Shown in pieces: positions 34,512 through 42,503 of a DNA stretch of 64,000 nt (positions are counted from its first letter, which is position 1; every line of letters starts with the position of its first letter). The notes beneath the pieces were generated by a model. It did not search any database. It worked only from the letters and a program-made list of their open reading frames with translations, and had not been told where the DNA came from. The stretch comes from CAMYOC01 sp963704875 (lineage in GTDB: Bacteria; Pseudomonadota; Gammaproteobacteria; Steroidobacterales; XN24). The DNA lies in assembly GCA_963704875.1 (NCBI GenBank), contig CAVPIA010000004.1, positions 47,029-111,028 on the forward strand, written 5' to 3'. A program made the translations under genes and the position numbers.

Positions 34512-36125
34512 ATGCGTTTGTTGATCTGGCACAAGCTGTTTCTCGCCCTGCTCGCGGCTACCGCGGTCGTGGTAGCGGTCGCCTTGTTGCTGACCCGATG
34601 GAGTTTTGACCGCGGCTTTCTCGGCTATCTCAACAGCATCGAAGCACAACGCATCGAGGCCATGGCCGAGGACCTCGCCGGTATCTATGCCGAGACCGGC
34701 AGCTGGGACGTGCTGATCGGCGACCGCGGTCGCTGGCGGCGGGTGATCCGCGGCAACTCCCGCGATGTGCGTGATCTCCCGCCCCACCTCGCCCAAGGTC
34801 CGAATGGCCGACCGGATGGCCCAGCAGACGGCCCGCCCGGTGGCCCGCCCGGTGGTCCGCCCGGTGGTCCGCAAGAGGGCCCAGCGGATTTTGAAGAGTC
34901 CGACGACGGGGCCCGGCTACCGGCTGGCATCGAAGGCTCGACGCTCCGGCCACCGCCCGGTGTAGAAGGCCGACGGCCAATGCCGCCACCCGGTATCGAA
35001 GGCCGGCCTCCCATGCCCCCACCCGGGCTGTTCGGCGTCCGTCAGCCGATGGATCTGCTCGATGCCGATCACAATGTGCTGATCGGCAAACCCACGCGGA
35101 TGGATGACGCGCAACGTCAGCCGATCACGGTCGATGGCATCACTGTCGGTTATTTGCGTTACCGCCCGATCAGCGCGCTGACCGATCTCGACGAAGAAAC
35201 CGAACGGCAATTTATCGAGCAGCAGCGTGCGGGGTTCTATGCCACCGCTCTCGTCGCATTGGCAATCGCCGCGGCGCTGGCCATCGTGTTCGGCCGTCAA
35301 CTGGTCGCGCCGATCCGTCATCTGGTCGGCGGCACGCAGGCGCTGGCCGCGGGCAAGCTCGATCAACGCATCTCGGTCACCAGCCGCGATGAACTCGGTC
35401 AGCTCGCCCAGGATTTCAATGCCATGGCCGAGTCGCTGGAGCAGAGCCAGCGTTCGCAACGCCAGTGGATCGTCGATATCGCGCATGAACTGCGCACGCC
35501 ACTGGCAATCCTCGCCGGCGAACTGCAGGCGGCCGAAGACGGTGTGCGCGAATGGAACCCGCAGGCGCGCGAATCGCTGCAGGCGGAAGTCGAGCGTCTG
35601 ACCGGTCTCGTCAATGACCTGCACGAGCTGTCCCTGTCCGATGCCGGCGGCATGGGTTATCAATGGCGAGAGGTGGATCTGGTCGGCGTGATCAAAGATG
35701 CCCTCGACCAATACAACACGCGGATCGAGGCACGTGGCCTGAGCCTGGAGACCGAGCTGCCCGCCGAGCCAATAGTCCTGAGAGCCGACGCCCGACGTCT
35801 GCAGCAACTCCTGACGAACCTGCTGGAGAACAGCTGCCGTTACACCGACGCCGGCGGACGGGTCAAACTGGTCTGTACCGCCGGCGACCCGATCCATCTC
35901 TGCATCGAGGACACCGCCCCGGGTGTGCCCGAGGACGCCCTGCCCCATCTGTTTGACCGGCTCTATCGTGTAGATGCCTCGCGCAACCGCGCCGAGGGCG
36001 GCTCGGGGCTGGGGCTGGCGATTTGCAAAGGGATCGTGCTGGCCCATGGCGGGCACATCCATGCCGAGCTGTCTTCCCTCGGCGGTCTGGCCATCAGGAT
36101 AGAATTGCTCCGTGACCACGCCTGA
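34512..36125 (+). CDS. Sensor histidine kinase (BaeS-like)
   Basis: 537 residues. First membrane helix about 8-28, periplasmic region 30-240, second helix 242-262, HAMP domain about 262-315, HisKA with His325 in VDIAHELRTPLAIL, then the HATPase domain with LLTNLLENSCRYTDAGG (N box), EDTAPGVPEDALPHLFDRLY (G1/F box) and GGSGLGLAICKGI (G2). This is the order of BaeS/CpxA-type envelope-stress kinases. The periplasmic part has a Gly-Pro-rich stretch (about 104-125) and repeats of PPPGIEGR type (147-172), unusual for the family. It overlaps its response regulator by 14 bp. Confidence 0.92.
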   Translation: MRLLIWHKLFLALLAATAVVVAVALLLTRWSFDRGFLGYLNSIEAQRIEAMAEDLAGIYAETGSWDVLIGDRGRWRRVIRGNSRDVRDLPPHLAQGPNGRPDGPADGPPGGPPGGPPGGPQEGPADFEESDDGARLPAGIEGSTLRPPPGVEGRRPMPPPGIEGRPPMPPPGLFGVRQPMDLLDADHNVLIGKPTRMDDAQRQPITVDGITVGYLRYRPISALTDLDEETERQFIEQQRAGFYATALVALAIAAALAIVFGRQLVAPIRHLVGGTQALAAGKLDQRISVTSRDELGQLAQDFNAMAESLEQSQRSQRQWIVDIAHELRTPLAILAGELQAAEDGVREWNPQARESLQAEVERLTGLVNDLHELSLSDAGGMGYQWREVDLVGVIKDALDQYNTRIEARGLSLETELPAEPIVLRADARRLQQLLTNLLENSCRYTDAGGRVKLVCTAGDPIHLCIEDTAPGVPEDALPHLFDRLYRVDASRNRAEGGSGLGLAICKGIVLAHGGHIHAELSSLGGLAIRIELLRDHA

Positions 36126-36792
36126 ACCGACCATCCTGATTGTCGAGGACGAGCCGAAGATCGCGGCGTTGCTGGATGACTATCTGCGGAGCAATGGTTT
36201 CCGCACACATGTGATCGAGACCGGCCTGGGCGTGACCGAATGGATCCAGGCCAACACCCCCGACCTGGTGTTGCTCGACCTGATGTTGCCCGGCAAGGAC
36301 GGTCTGCAGATCTGTCGTGAAGTGCGCGCGTTTTCCCAGCTGCCGATCATCATGGTGACCGCACGCGTCGATGAAATCGATCGTCTGCTCGGTCTGGAAC
36401 TGGGCGCCGATGATTACATCTGCAAACCCTTCAGCCCGCGCGAAGTGGTCGCACGGGTCAAGGCCGTGCTGCGCCGACTCCACCGCGAGGCCGACGCACC
36501 CGAACCCGGCTACCAGGGCATCGTGCTCGACGAGTCGGCTTTCCGGGCCGTGGTCAACGGCACGCCGCTGGAGCTGACCCGAGTCGAATTCCGCCTGCTG
36601 CGCACACTGTTGAGCCAGCCGGGTCGTGTGTTCGCCCGCGGCCAGCTGATGGATACCGTCTATACGGACGGCCGGGTGGTCAGCGACCGGACCATGGACA
36701 GCCACGTCAAAAACCTGCGTCAAAAACTGGCCGAACATCTGCCCGCCGAACTGATCCACTCGGTCTACGGTGTCGGCTACCGGCTGGAGTAG
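36112..36792 (+). CDS. OmpR-family response regulator (BaeR-like)
   Basis: 226 residues from a GTG at 36112, overlapping the kinase gene. The receiver domain (9-120) has the acidic pair ED in ILIVEDEPKIAALL, phospho-acceptor Asp56 in LVLLDLMLPGKDG, Thr in IIMVTARV and Lys in DDYICKPFSPREV. The C-terminal winged helix (about 130-226) shows LTRVEFRLLRTLLSQPGRVF, then MDSHVKNLRQKLAEHLP and IHSVYGVGYRLE. GADDYICKPFSP is typical of BaeR. It is expected to be phosphorylated by the overlapping kinase. A small secreted protein gene follows 255 bp later. Confidence 0.93.
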   Translation: MTTPEPTILIVEDEPKIAALLDDYLRSNGFRTHVIETGLGVTEWIQANTPDLVLLDLMLPGKDGLQICREVRAFSQLPIIMVTARVDEIDRLLGLELGADDYICKPFSPREVVARVKAVLRRLHREADAPEPGYQGIVLDESAFRAVVNGTPLELTRVEFRLLRTLLSQPGRVFARGQLMDTVYTDGRVVSDRTMDSHVKNLRQKLAEHLPAELIHSVYGVGYRLE

Positions 36793-36799
36793 CTCCGGC

Positions 36800-36820
36800 G
36801 CCAGGCTGGCTCAGCCTGGC
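36800..36820 (+). terminator. Hairpin after the response regulator gene
   Basis: GCCAGGCT and AGCCTGGC form a perfect 8-bp stem eight bases after the stop codon. No T-run follows, so it may be a pause or mRNA-stabilising structure, not an intrinsic terminator. Confidence 0.45.
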
Positions 36821-37047
36821 ACCACGCTCCCCCGCTCTATTGCCACACCCTGGCCACAAACCTGGCCGCACTTCTGCTGCGCTCTTGCCGCGCTGTCGTC
36901 ATGTCCTGGCCGCGCGTTGGCGTCACGCTTGCTGCGCTTTGACGACACCCCTCCGGTTCCACGATTTCTCCTCAATTTCTCCATCGCGATTCCAGACTCG
37001 GGGCTCAATCTTTGCCCTACAGACACCGAGCAACCCAGGAGAATCCG

Positions 37048-37347
37048 ATGACTATCCATGACACCATCCGCACCACCGTGATGTGCCTGACCCTCGCCGC
37101 CACGGCCAGCCAGGGCGTAGCCGACGAACGACCCGACGGCCGCCGCGGCCCGCCGCCACAAGCCATTGAGGCCTGCGCGAATCTGAGCGAAGGCGATGCC
37201 TGCACCTTTGACGGGCGCAACGATGAAGAACTCACCGGCGTGTGTTTCGCGCCGTCCGAGGCCGAACTGGCGTGTAAGCCCGAAGGCCATGACCGGCGCC
37301 AGGGCGGCAGGAAAGGCAACCGCGCCGGTCCGCCCGACAGCGATTAG
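37048..37347 (+). CDS. Small exported Cys-containing protein
   Basis: 99 residues from the ATG at 37048, with CAGGAG upstream. A signal peptide (TTVMCLTLAATASQGVADE, cleavage near VA-DE) precedes a mature part with EACANLSEGDACTF and GVCFAPSEAELACKP: four Cys in a small, hydrophilic domain, then a basic Gly/Arg tail. The Pro-rich PDGRRGPPPQ echoes the Pro-rich loop of the upstream sensor kinase. Position behind a BaeSR-like pair suggests a periplasmic accessory or target, as Spy/CpxP are for their systems, but no homology to these is seen. Confidence 0.65.
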   Translation: MTIHDTIRTTVMCLTLAATASQGVADERPDGRRGPPPQAIEACANLSEGDACTFDGRNDEELTGVCFAPSEAELACKPEGHDRRQGGRKGNRAGPPDSD

Positions 37348-37867
37348 ACCCTGTAAGTGCTTCTGCGGCCGGCTGACGAGTTTCTATCCCCTCCCCCAAG
37401 GGCGCTTTCCCCCAGGCGCAGGATCTCAGGCCGGCCGCAGCTTTTTAGCCAACGCCAACCCAATAACTATCCGCGGGAGCACCGCCATGTCATCGACCCC
37501 GCACTACAAGACCATCGCTGGCTACACCCCGTCAGCGCAGGCCAGTCGACCCGTCAGCAAGGAGCCATCATGAAAAGCCATCATGAAAAGCCATTCTGCA
37601 ACCAGGCTTTGTTCAACTATCGCCGTCTTTAGAAAAAATAAGCCTGACGCCTTTTCCGAACTCCAACTTGAACAGGCAAACCTCGACAGACGACCGGCGG
37701 CCGTGCGTCGCCTGGACCCGACTCCACATTACGGATGACCCGTGCCCCATACGGCGGGGTACCACTTCATACGTTCTCTATGTCGGCTCGCGGTATAACG
37801 TTGACAGCATTACGAACCCTGCATATGCTCCTTTTGTCCCATAAAAAGCAAAAAGAGCTTATGCCGC
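37348..37867. other. Intergenic region with no supported gene
   Basis: 520 bp before the lipoprotein gene. A family A right half lies at 37632. A short open frame (37487-37573) starting MSSTPHYKTIAGYTPSAQ and a repeated AAGCCATCATGAA near 37560-37590 are visible, neither with coding support. Confidence 0.5.
37632..37656. repeat. Family A half-repeat
   Basis: AGAAAAAATAAGCCTGACGCC then TTTTCC: a right half with GCCTGACGCC variant, no partner seen. Confidence 0.65.
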
Positions 37868-40369
37868 ATGACTCCAGTATTTCGTGTGCACTTTGTAATC
37901 GCAATTCTGACTTTGGCGGCTTGCGGCGGCGGGGGGGGTGGAGGCGACGGCGGTGGGGCACCGGCCCTGACGGTCAACGCTGGTGCTGATCAGACGGTAG
38001 ATCCGGGACAGACTGTCACACTCCGGGCCCTTTCCAGCGACCCTGCGGCCACGATCTCCTGGAGTATTTACAGCGGTCAGACCCTGCCGCTGGTCGACAA
38101 CGGTGCGGAAGTGACGTTTGAGAGTCCGGATGTCATCTGCCCGACGGGGATCAGACTCGAGGCCGTCGCCACTCTCGGCGCTGCTCGAGCCACCGACTCG
38201 GTTGTGGTAACCACGCTCCCGTTCACCGGGGCGATCGGCCCGGATGCCGGCGAGGATCAGCGCGCCATCGAACTTAACCAGGTCACTCTCACAACCAAGT
38301 ACAGCATTGAGCCGTGTAATGTGCAGGATGTGGAATGGCAGCAGGTCTCCGGCCCTACTGGCCAGGTGGTCTATCCGTCGCCCAATGGTGGCGACATTGC
38401 CGTTGCAAATGTCCCCGATGTGGCCGAGCCGGCGGCGATCGAGTACCAACTCGTCGTAACTGACGTTCGGGGCAAGAGTGCCAGCGATCGTGTTCAGGTT
38501 GTGGTCAACCCGATAGACGCAGTGCCGCTACAGTCGCCGATCCCTAACGGAGGCTCGGCCATTACCAGCCTGGGCCCGCGCCTTTTCGTGGGCAGTCTCG
38601 ATGCCGCCTACGAGGTCGACCCGGCGAGCGGCGACGTGCGCTCGGTGGCTGGTAACGGTCTTACCGGCGACAACGTTGACGCTTTCTATCTCTCGGATCT
38701 CGACGGCCTGTCAGGACTAAGCCCCGCGGGAGACGAACTGATCGCGGTGAGCGGCAGCGGACGAATCTTCGGACTCGACCCCGACGCCTCGGGCACAGGC
38801 ATCGCCCGCGTTGTCGAGCAGCTCGGTTGCTGTAATTACTTCGAGTTTTCCTTCAGTCAGGGGCGGCTCTATACCAAGCTCGACAGCACAGTCTATCTGT
38901 CACCCGAGACGACGGGTGAAGTCGCGACACCGCTGTTCAGCGGCGGGCCGACAGATGGTCACCTGTTGGCCGATGACCGATACGTCTATCTCACCAGCAA
39001 GCCCGACTCCTGCGATCGTGAATTCCTGGATGCCTACGATCCGAATAGCGGCCAGGTGACCCGGATCGGCGACGTACCTTTGGCGTTCCCTTCTTGTGAC
39101 CCCGGTGGATTCAGCGCGCAGACGGCGGACACGCTTTACTGGCTCGCTGGATCAAGGATCTATCAGCTCGACAAGGACACGCTACAGTACGTGCTGCTCG
39201 CGGATCTGGGCAGTCCGGCAACCCGGCTGGTGGCGGCCAGCAACGCACTCTATGCGCGTATGCAATTCGCCGGCGAGTCGGCCGAACTGCTGCGGATCAC
39301 CCTGCCGGCCGGCAGCATCGAGTCCCTCGGACAGATCGAGGCCCTGGCAGATATCGCCGTGGCCGGCGATCAGCTTTATTGGGCGACCCACCCGCCCAAC
39401 AGCCGCGACGGCGTCCTTTTTCGGATGTTGCCAGACGATTCGGGAGAAATCGTGGCGACCGTCCCAGAGGCGCTGTTGAGCGACCAGGGTGGACTCGGTG
39501 ACTCTCTGATTTCCGCGGGCGACAAGATGGTGATGTCGGGCGATGGTGTGCTGGCGATAGTCGATCCTGATGACGGGAGCTTCGCCAAGGTTCGCCCGGT
39601 CACTGGCGCCACCGTCATGCGCGCCAAGGGCAACGAACTTCTGGTGGCGAGCCGTACCGGCAATGAGGGCATCGGAGCGATTCGGACCGACCTGCCCGTC
39701 CAGCAGCCACGGGAAATATATCGCTTTGAGCCGGGCGGCATTTCCTCCTTCGATGTCGATGTCGACGGCGACTGGATCTATTTCGTGGAGGACGAACTGG
39801 GCTCCGGCTCTCGCGTCCGACGGGTCGGCATCGAAAGCCTGGTAGCGGAGACCCTTTTCAGTGGGGAGCTGCTCGATCTGCGCGACGTGCATGTCGATAG
39901 CGACCGCCTGTTCTTCCTGTGCCACACCAGCTGCGGCCTGCAGGAACCTTCTCTGGTGACCATGCCGGCGACCGGAGGCCAGCCTGAGTTCGTGTTCTCT
40001 CCGGGGCCGGTCCAGGTGCTGAACGGGGACTATGCGAACGGATTCGCCGTTCTCAGTTATCGCAACGAAGGCGCGCTTGGGCTCGGCTTTGCCGAGATTG
40101 ATCTGGCGACTCTTGAGTTCTCGCCCCAACTCGAAGTCTTGCCGTTTGACGAGGCCAGGGTTGTCGGTGGCGGCGGCAATTTTGTCATCGGTGGATTGCC
40201 CGGGTCTGTGGTTCGGGCCCCAGTAGAGGGCAACGGAGACCCCACCGATCCACAGGTCGTTAGCCGGAATGGGGTGCGTCCGTCTTCCGGACTGCGCCTG
40301 GATTCCATTCACGCGGATGACGTAGCGATGTACTTCTGGTGGAACGGGCTCTGGCGCGTCCTCAACTAG
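37868..40369 (+). CDS. Large lipoprotein with Ig/PKD-like and beta-propeller regions
   Basis: 833 residues. The start HFVIAILTLAACGGGGGGGD gives a lipobox (LAAC, lipidated Cys19) and a Gly-rich linker. Residues about 33-120 and 125-215 are two Ig/PKD-like domains (VNAGADQTVDPGQTVTLRAL; PDAGEDQRAIELNQVTLTTK). From about 220 to 833 a repeated pattern of strands such as GRIFGLDPDASGTGIARVV and TDGHLLADDRYVYLTSKPDS suggests a WD/DPP-like propeller, with several scattered Cys. It is likely anchored in the outer membrane or periplasm. No enzyme motif seen. Single gene. Confidence 0.75.
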   Translation: MTPVFRVHFVIAILTLAACGGGGGGGDGGGAPALTVNAGADQTVDPGQTVTLRALSSDPAATISWSIYSGQTLPLVDNGAEVTFESPDVICPTGIRLEAVATLGAARATDSVVVTTLPFTGAIGPDAGEDQRAIELNQVTLTTKYSIEPCNVQDVEWQQVSGPTGQVVYPSPNGGDIAVANVPDVAEPAAIEYQLVVTDVRGKSASDRVQVVVNPIDAVPLQSPIPNGGSAITSLGPRLFVGSLDAAYEVDPASGDVRSVAGNGLTGDNVDAFYLSDLDGLSGLSPAGDELIAVSGSGRIFGLDPDASGTGIARVVEQLGCCNYFEFSFSQGRLYTKLDSTVYLSPETTGEVATPLFSGGPTDGHLLADDRYVYLTSKPDSCDREFLDAYDPNSGQVTRIGDVPLAFPSCDPGGFSAQTADTLYWLAGSRIYQLDKDTLQYVLLADLGSPATRLVAASNALYARMQFAGESAELLRITLPAGSIESLGQIEALADIAVAGDQLYWATHPPNSRDGVLFRMLPDDSGEIVATVPEALLSDQGGLGDSLISAGDKMVMSGDGVLAIVDPDDGSFAKVRPVTGATVMRAKGNELLVASRTGNEGIGAIRTDLPVQQPREIYRFEPGGISSFDVDVDGDWIYFVEDELGSGSRVRRVGIESLVAETLFSGELLDLRDVHVDSDRLFFLCHTSCGLQEPSLVTMPATGGQPEFVFSPGPVQVLNGDYANGFAVLSYRNEGALGLGFAEIDLATLEFSPQLEVLPFDEARVVGGGGNFVIGGLPGSVVRAPVEGNGDPTDPQVVSRNGVRPSSGLRLDSIHADDVAMYFWWNGLWRVLN

Positions 40370-40549
40370 TCGACCGCCTGCCCGCAGACAAATCAAAAAC
40401 GGTACCGGAGAACACTCTAATTTGTCGGCCGGAGACGCGGGCTTCAGACCCTTAGGAATACGGGGCCAGTTTGTCTATTTCTTTTGACTGCGCCGCGCAT
40501 CAACTGGCAATTGGAAATAGGTAACCTGCCCCCGCATTTATCGATCTGG

Positions 40550-40567
40550 AAAAGGTGCCAGGTTTAT
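40550..40567. repeat. Family A half-repeat at the thioesterase stop codon
   Basis: AAAAGGTGCCAGGTTTAT (left half with one change). Its TTTAT overlaps the thioesterase TAA (40564-40566 on the minus strand), so the repeat provides the stop. Confidence 0.7.
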
Positions 40568-40977
40568 CTGGATGCGGTCGGCGGTATCGAATACGTCCCA
40601 ACCGCATGAGCCACCGGCTCTTCGTCACCCTCCGAATACAGCAGCACTTCGCCGATCGCCAGGCGCCGACCGAGCTTGATCAGCTTGCACTTGCCCAGGA
40701 TGTCTCTTTCCGCAGACGGTTTCCTCAGGAAGTTAATGTTGAGATTGGTGGTGACAGCCAGCGCGACGAGCCCCAGCTCGCCGAGTATGGCCACATAGAT
40801 CGCCGCATCGGCCACCCCCATCAGCACCGGACCCGAGACGGTGCCGCCGGGACGCAGCTCCTGCTTGCCGATCTTGTGCCGGATGGTGGATGCCTTGCCG
40901 CCGACCGCCTCGATGGTGATCTTCGATTGAGGGAACTCACGCGCCATGAAGCCGGCGACTTCTTGCTTGATGTCCAT
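40564..40977 (-). CDS. PaaI-type hotdog thioesterase
   Basis: 137 residues. RPGGTVSGPVLMGVADAAIY (about 42-61) is the hotdog helix block, with the active-site Asp/Asn region GVADAA, and LAVTTNLNINFLRKPSAERD the next strand pair, matching PaaI/DUF4442-like thioesterases that hydrolyse acyl-CoA thioesters. The final strand reads VAHAVGTYSIPP. The C-terminus (PTASR) ends inside a family A half-repeat, so a short native tail may have been replaced. Confidence 0.82.
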   Translation of the reverse strand: MDIKQEVAGFMAREFPQSKITIEAVGGKASTIRHKIGKQELRPGGTVSGPVLMGVADAAIYVAILGELGLVALAVTTNLNINFLRKPSAERDILGKCKLIKLGRRLAIGEVLLYSEGDEEPVAHAVGTYSIPPTASR

Positions 40978-41042
40978 ATGACGAATATTTTAGGCCAATT
41001 CGTCAACCGGTAGTCCATGACCCGCTGCACTGTCGGACCAGA

Positions 41043-41066
41043 AAAACGGTGTCAGGTCTGTTTTTG
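41043..41066. repeat. Family A half-repeat
   Basis: AAAACGGTGTCAGGTCTGTT is a left half without a partner, 25 bp upstream of the TPR-like gene start. Confidence 0.65.
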
Positions 41067-41090
41067 CGTTGACTCATCAAGGATCACTCA

Positions 41091-42335
41091 TTGCCGATCA
41101 AAAAGTCTCTTCATCGCCGCGCGGCCATTGCTGCTCTCCTTGCAGCAGCGGCGGTTTGGCTTTTCCCGGCCGGGCAGTCGGACCGGGGTTCAGGCATCCC
41201 TCAGGAAGAGTCAGCCCTGCAGGGTCAAACGCCTGCAACGGGCCGATCCTCGGCTACCGAGAGCAAGATCGCCGAACCGATAGTCGAGTTCTCTATCGAG
41301 GACTTCTGCGACAGCGCTGCGGTCGAGGAGTGGAGCAAGAACATGCTGGCCGAATCCGGCGATTCCATGGAAGAGTTCAGACGGATGCAGGCGGACACTG
41401 CAGCACGCCTGAGCATCTCCAGGGACCCGGAGCACCTCCACACCGCCGCGTTGCTGGAAGCAGATCTGGCCCGCAAAGTTGAGGCAAGCACCGGGGCTCG
41501 GGCTGCAGATCCCGACAGTTCGGCCAAACATTCGGCCAAACATTCGGCCAGACAGATCGCGTTGATCAGCCGGGCGCTGGATGCAGATCCCGGCAATCCG
41601 CTGCATCTTTGGGGCGCAGTTCAGATTTGCATGACTGCCTCGGCCGAGTGGAACGAGAACAGGACGGACTGCCCGCTGGAAGCCTGGCAGGCGCGTCTGC
41701 TCGAAGCTGACCCCCAAAACCGCGAGGTCTGGGCCTACGCGGCGGTAAATCTGTTAGCCGCAGGTAACGAATCTGATGCCCTGAAGGCCATGCAAAAGGC
41801 TGGCGCGTTGACGGAGAGCCGGGTCTACTGGCCTGAGACCGTCGAGATGCTGGAGCGGGGCCTGGCGGCCGGGACCGACTGGCCCTTTATGGGACGCGCG
41901 ACGGAAGCAATCGGAGTCGCCGGACGGAATCTATTCAACGAACTGCGGCCAATGGGGCTGTGCCGAGATCAATCGGAGCTCAGTCAGGACTGGGCTTATG
42001 CCTGCCTGGCCTATGGCAGACAAGATGAACTCAATCCACCGGTCGAGCTCGCGCGTTTGCCGGCCATCGCGATCCAGCAATACGCGTTGACTGCTCTCGG
42101 TGATGAGGAGGGTCTCGCCAAACTCAATGCCCGCTGGCGCCAGCAACGAGAGAGACGATCCGAAATCTATGAGGAAATAGGGAGCCGGATCGTGGCTGCA
42201 GTGGCAAACCCCACCCTCTTTGCCCGCTACCTTCAGCTGGTCCGTGAGCGGGGTGAAATTGAGGCACAGATCGCTTTTGACCGGGAGGCGCAGGCGTGGG
42301 TGCAACGGCACCAGGGCGCCGAGTGTATCCCCTAG
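41091..42335 (+). CDS. Exported helical-repeat protein, unknown function
   Basis: 414 residues, apparently from a TTG at 41091 with a weak AAGGAT upstream. An N-terminal signal/anchor (RRAAIAALLAAAAVWLFPAG) is followed by helix pairs of Sel1/TPR-like style (ARQIALISRALDADPGNPLH, NREVWAYAAVNLLAAGNESD). A DNA direct repeat (TCGGCCAAACAT three times, about 41519-41550) encodes SAKHSAKHSA. Several Cys occur (FCDSAAVEEW, VQICMTAS, TDCPLEAW, LCRDQ, YACLAYG). No known family; location probably periplasmic. Confidence 0.7.
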   Translation: MPIKKSLHRRAAIAALLAAAAVWLFPAGQSDRGSGIPQEESALQGQTPATGRSSATESKIAEPIVEFSIEDFCDSAAVEEWSKNMLAESGDSMEEFRRMQADTAARLSISRDPEHLHTAALLEADLARKVEASTGARAADPDSSAKHSAKHSARQIALISRALDADPGNPLHLWGAVQICMTASAEWNENRTDCPLEAWQARLLEADPQNREVWAYAAVNLLAAGNESDALKAMQKAGALTESRVYWPETVEMLERGLAAGTDWPFMGRATEAIGVAGRNLFNELRPMGLCRDQSELSQDWAYACLAYGRQDELNPPVELARLPAIAIQQYALTALGDEEGLAKLNARWRQQRERRSEIYEEIGSRIVAAVANPTLFARYLQLVRERGEIEAQIAFDREAQAWVQRHQGAECIP

Positions 42336-42445
42336 AGAATTCGGTGCCGGGTGAGCAGGTAAGACCTTTGCGCGACGCTTTGTTCCGGCAATACAGTTCC
42401 CCATGCCGCGAACGCGGGAAAGGGAAAAGGTGTCGGAGAAGGCGG

Positions 42446-42496
42446 AAAAGGTGTCAGGTTTATTTTCTCAGGAAAAATAAACCTGACACCTTTTCC
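42446..42496. repeat. Family A hairpin repeat (full) with an extra half
   Basis: AAAAGGTGTCAGGTTTATTT and AAATAAACCTGACACCTTTT form a near-perfect hairpin. A third piece (GAAAAGGTGTC at 42423-42434) sits 20 bp to the left. It lies between convergent genes, just past the ppdK stop. Confidence 0.95.
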
Positions 42497-42503
42497 CTGA
42501 CGA

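Noticed and set aside
34157..34609. Plus-strand ORF before the sensor kinase
   Set aside because: It crosses repeat halves and overlaps the kinase start; no domain or ribosome binding site.
36811..37290. Minus-strand ORF opposite the small secreted protein
   Set aside because: No homology; the plus-strand gene has a signal peptide and ribosome binding site.
39182..40396. Long minus-strand frame opposite the lipoprotein
   Set aside because: Antisense shadow with no domain; the plus strand has a lipobox and propeller repeats.
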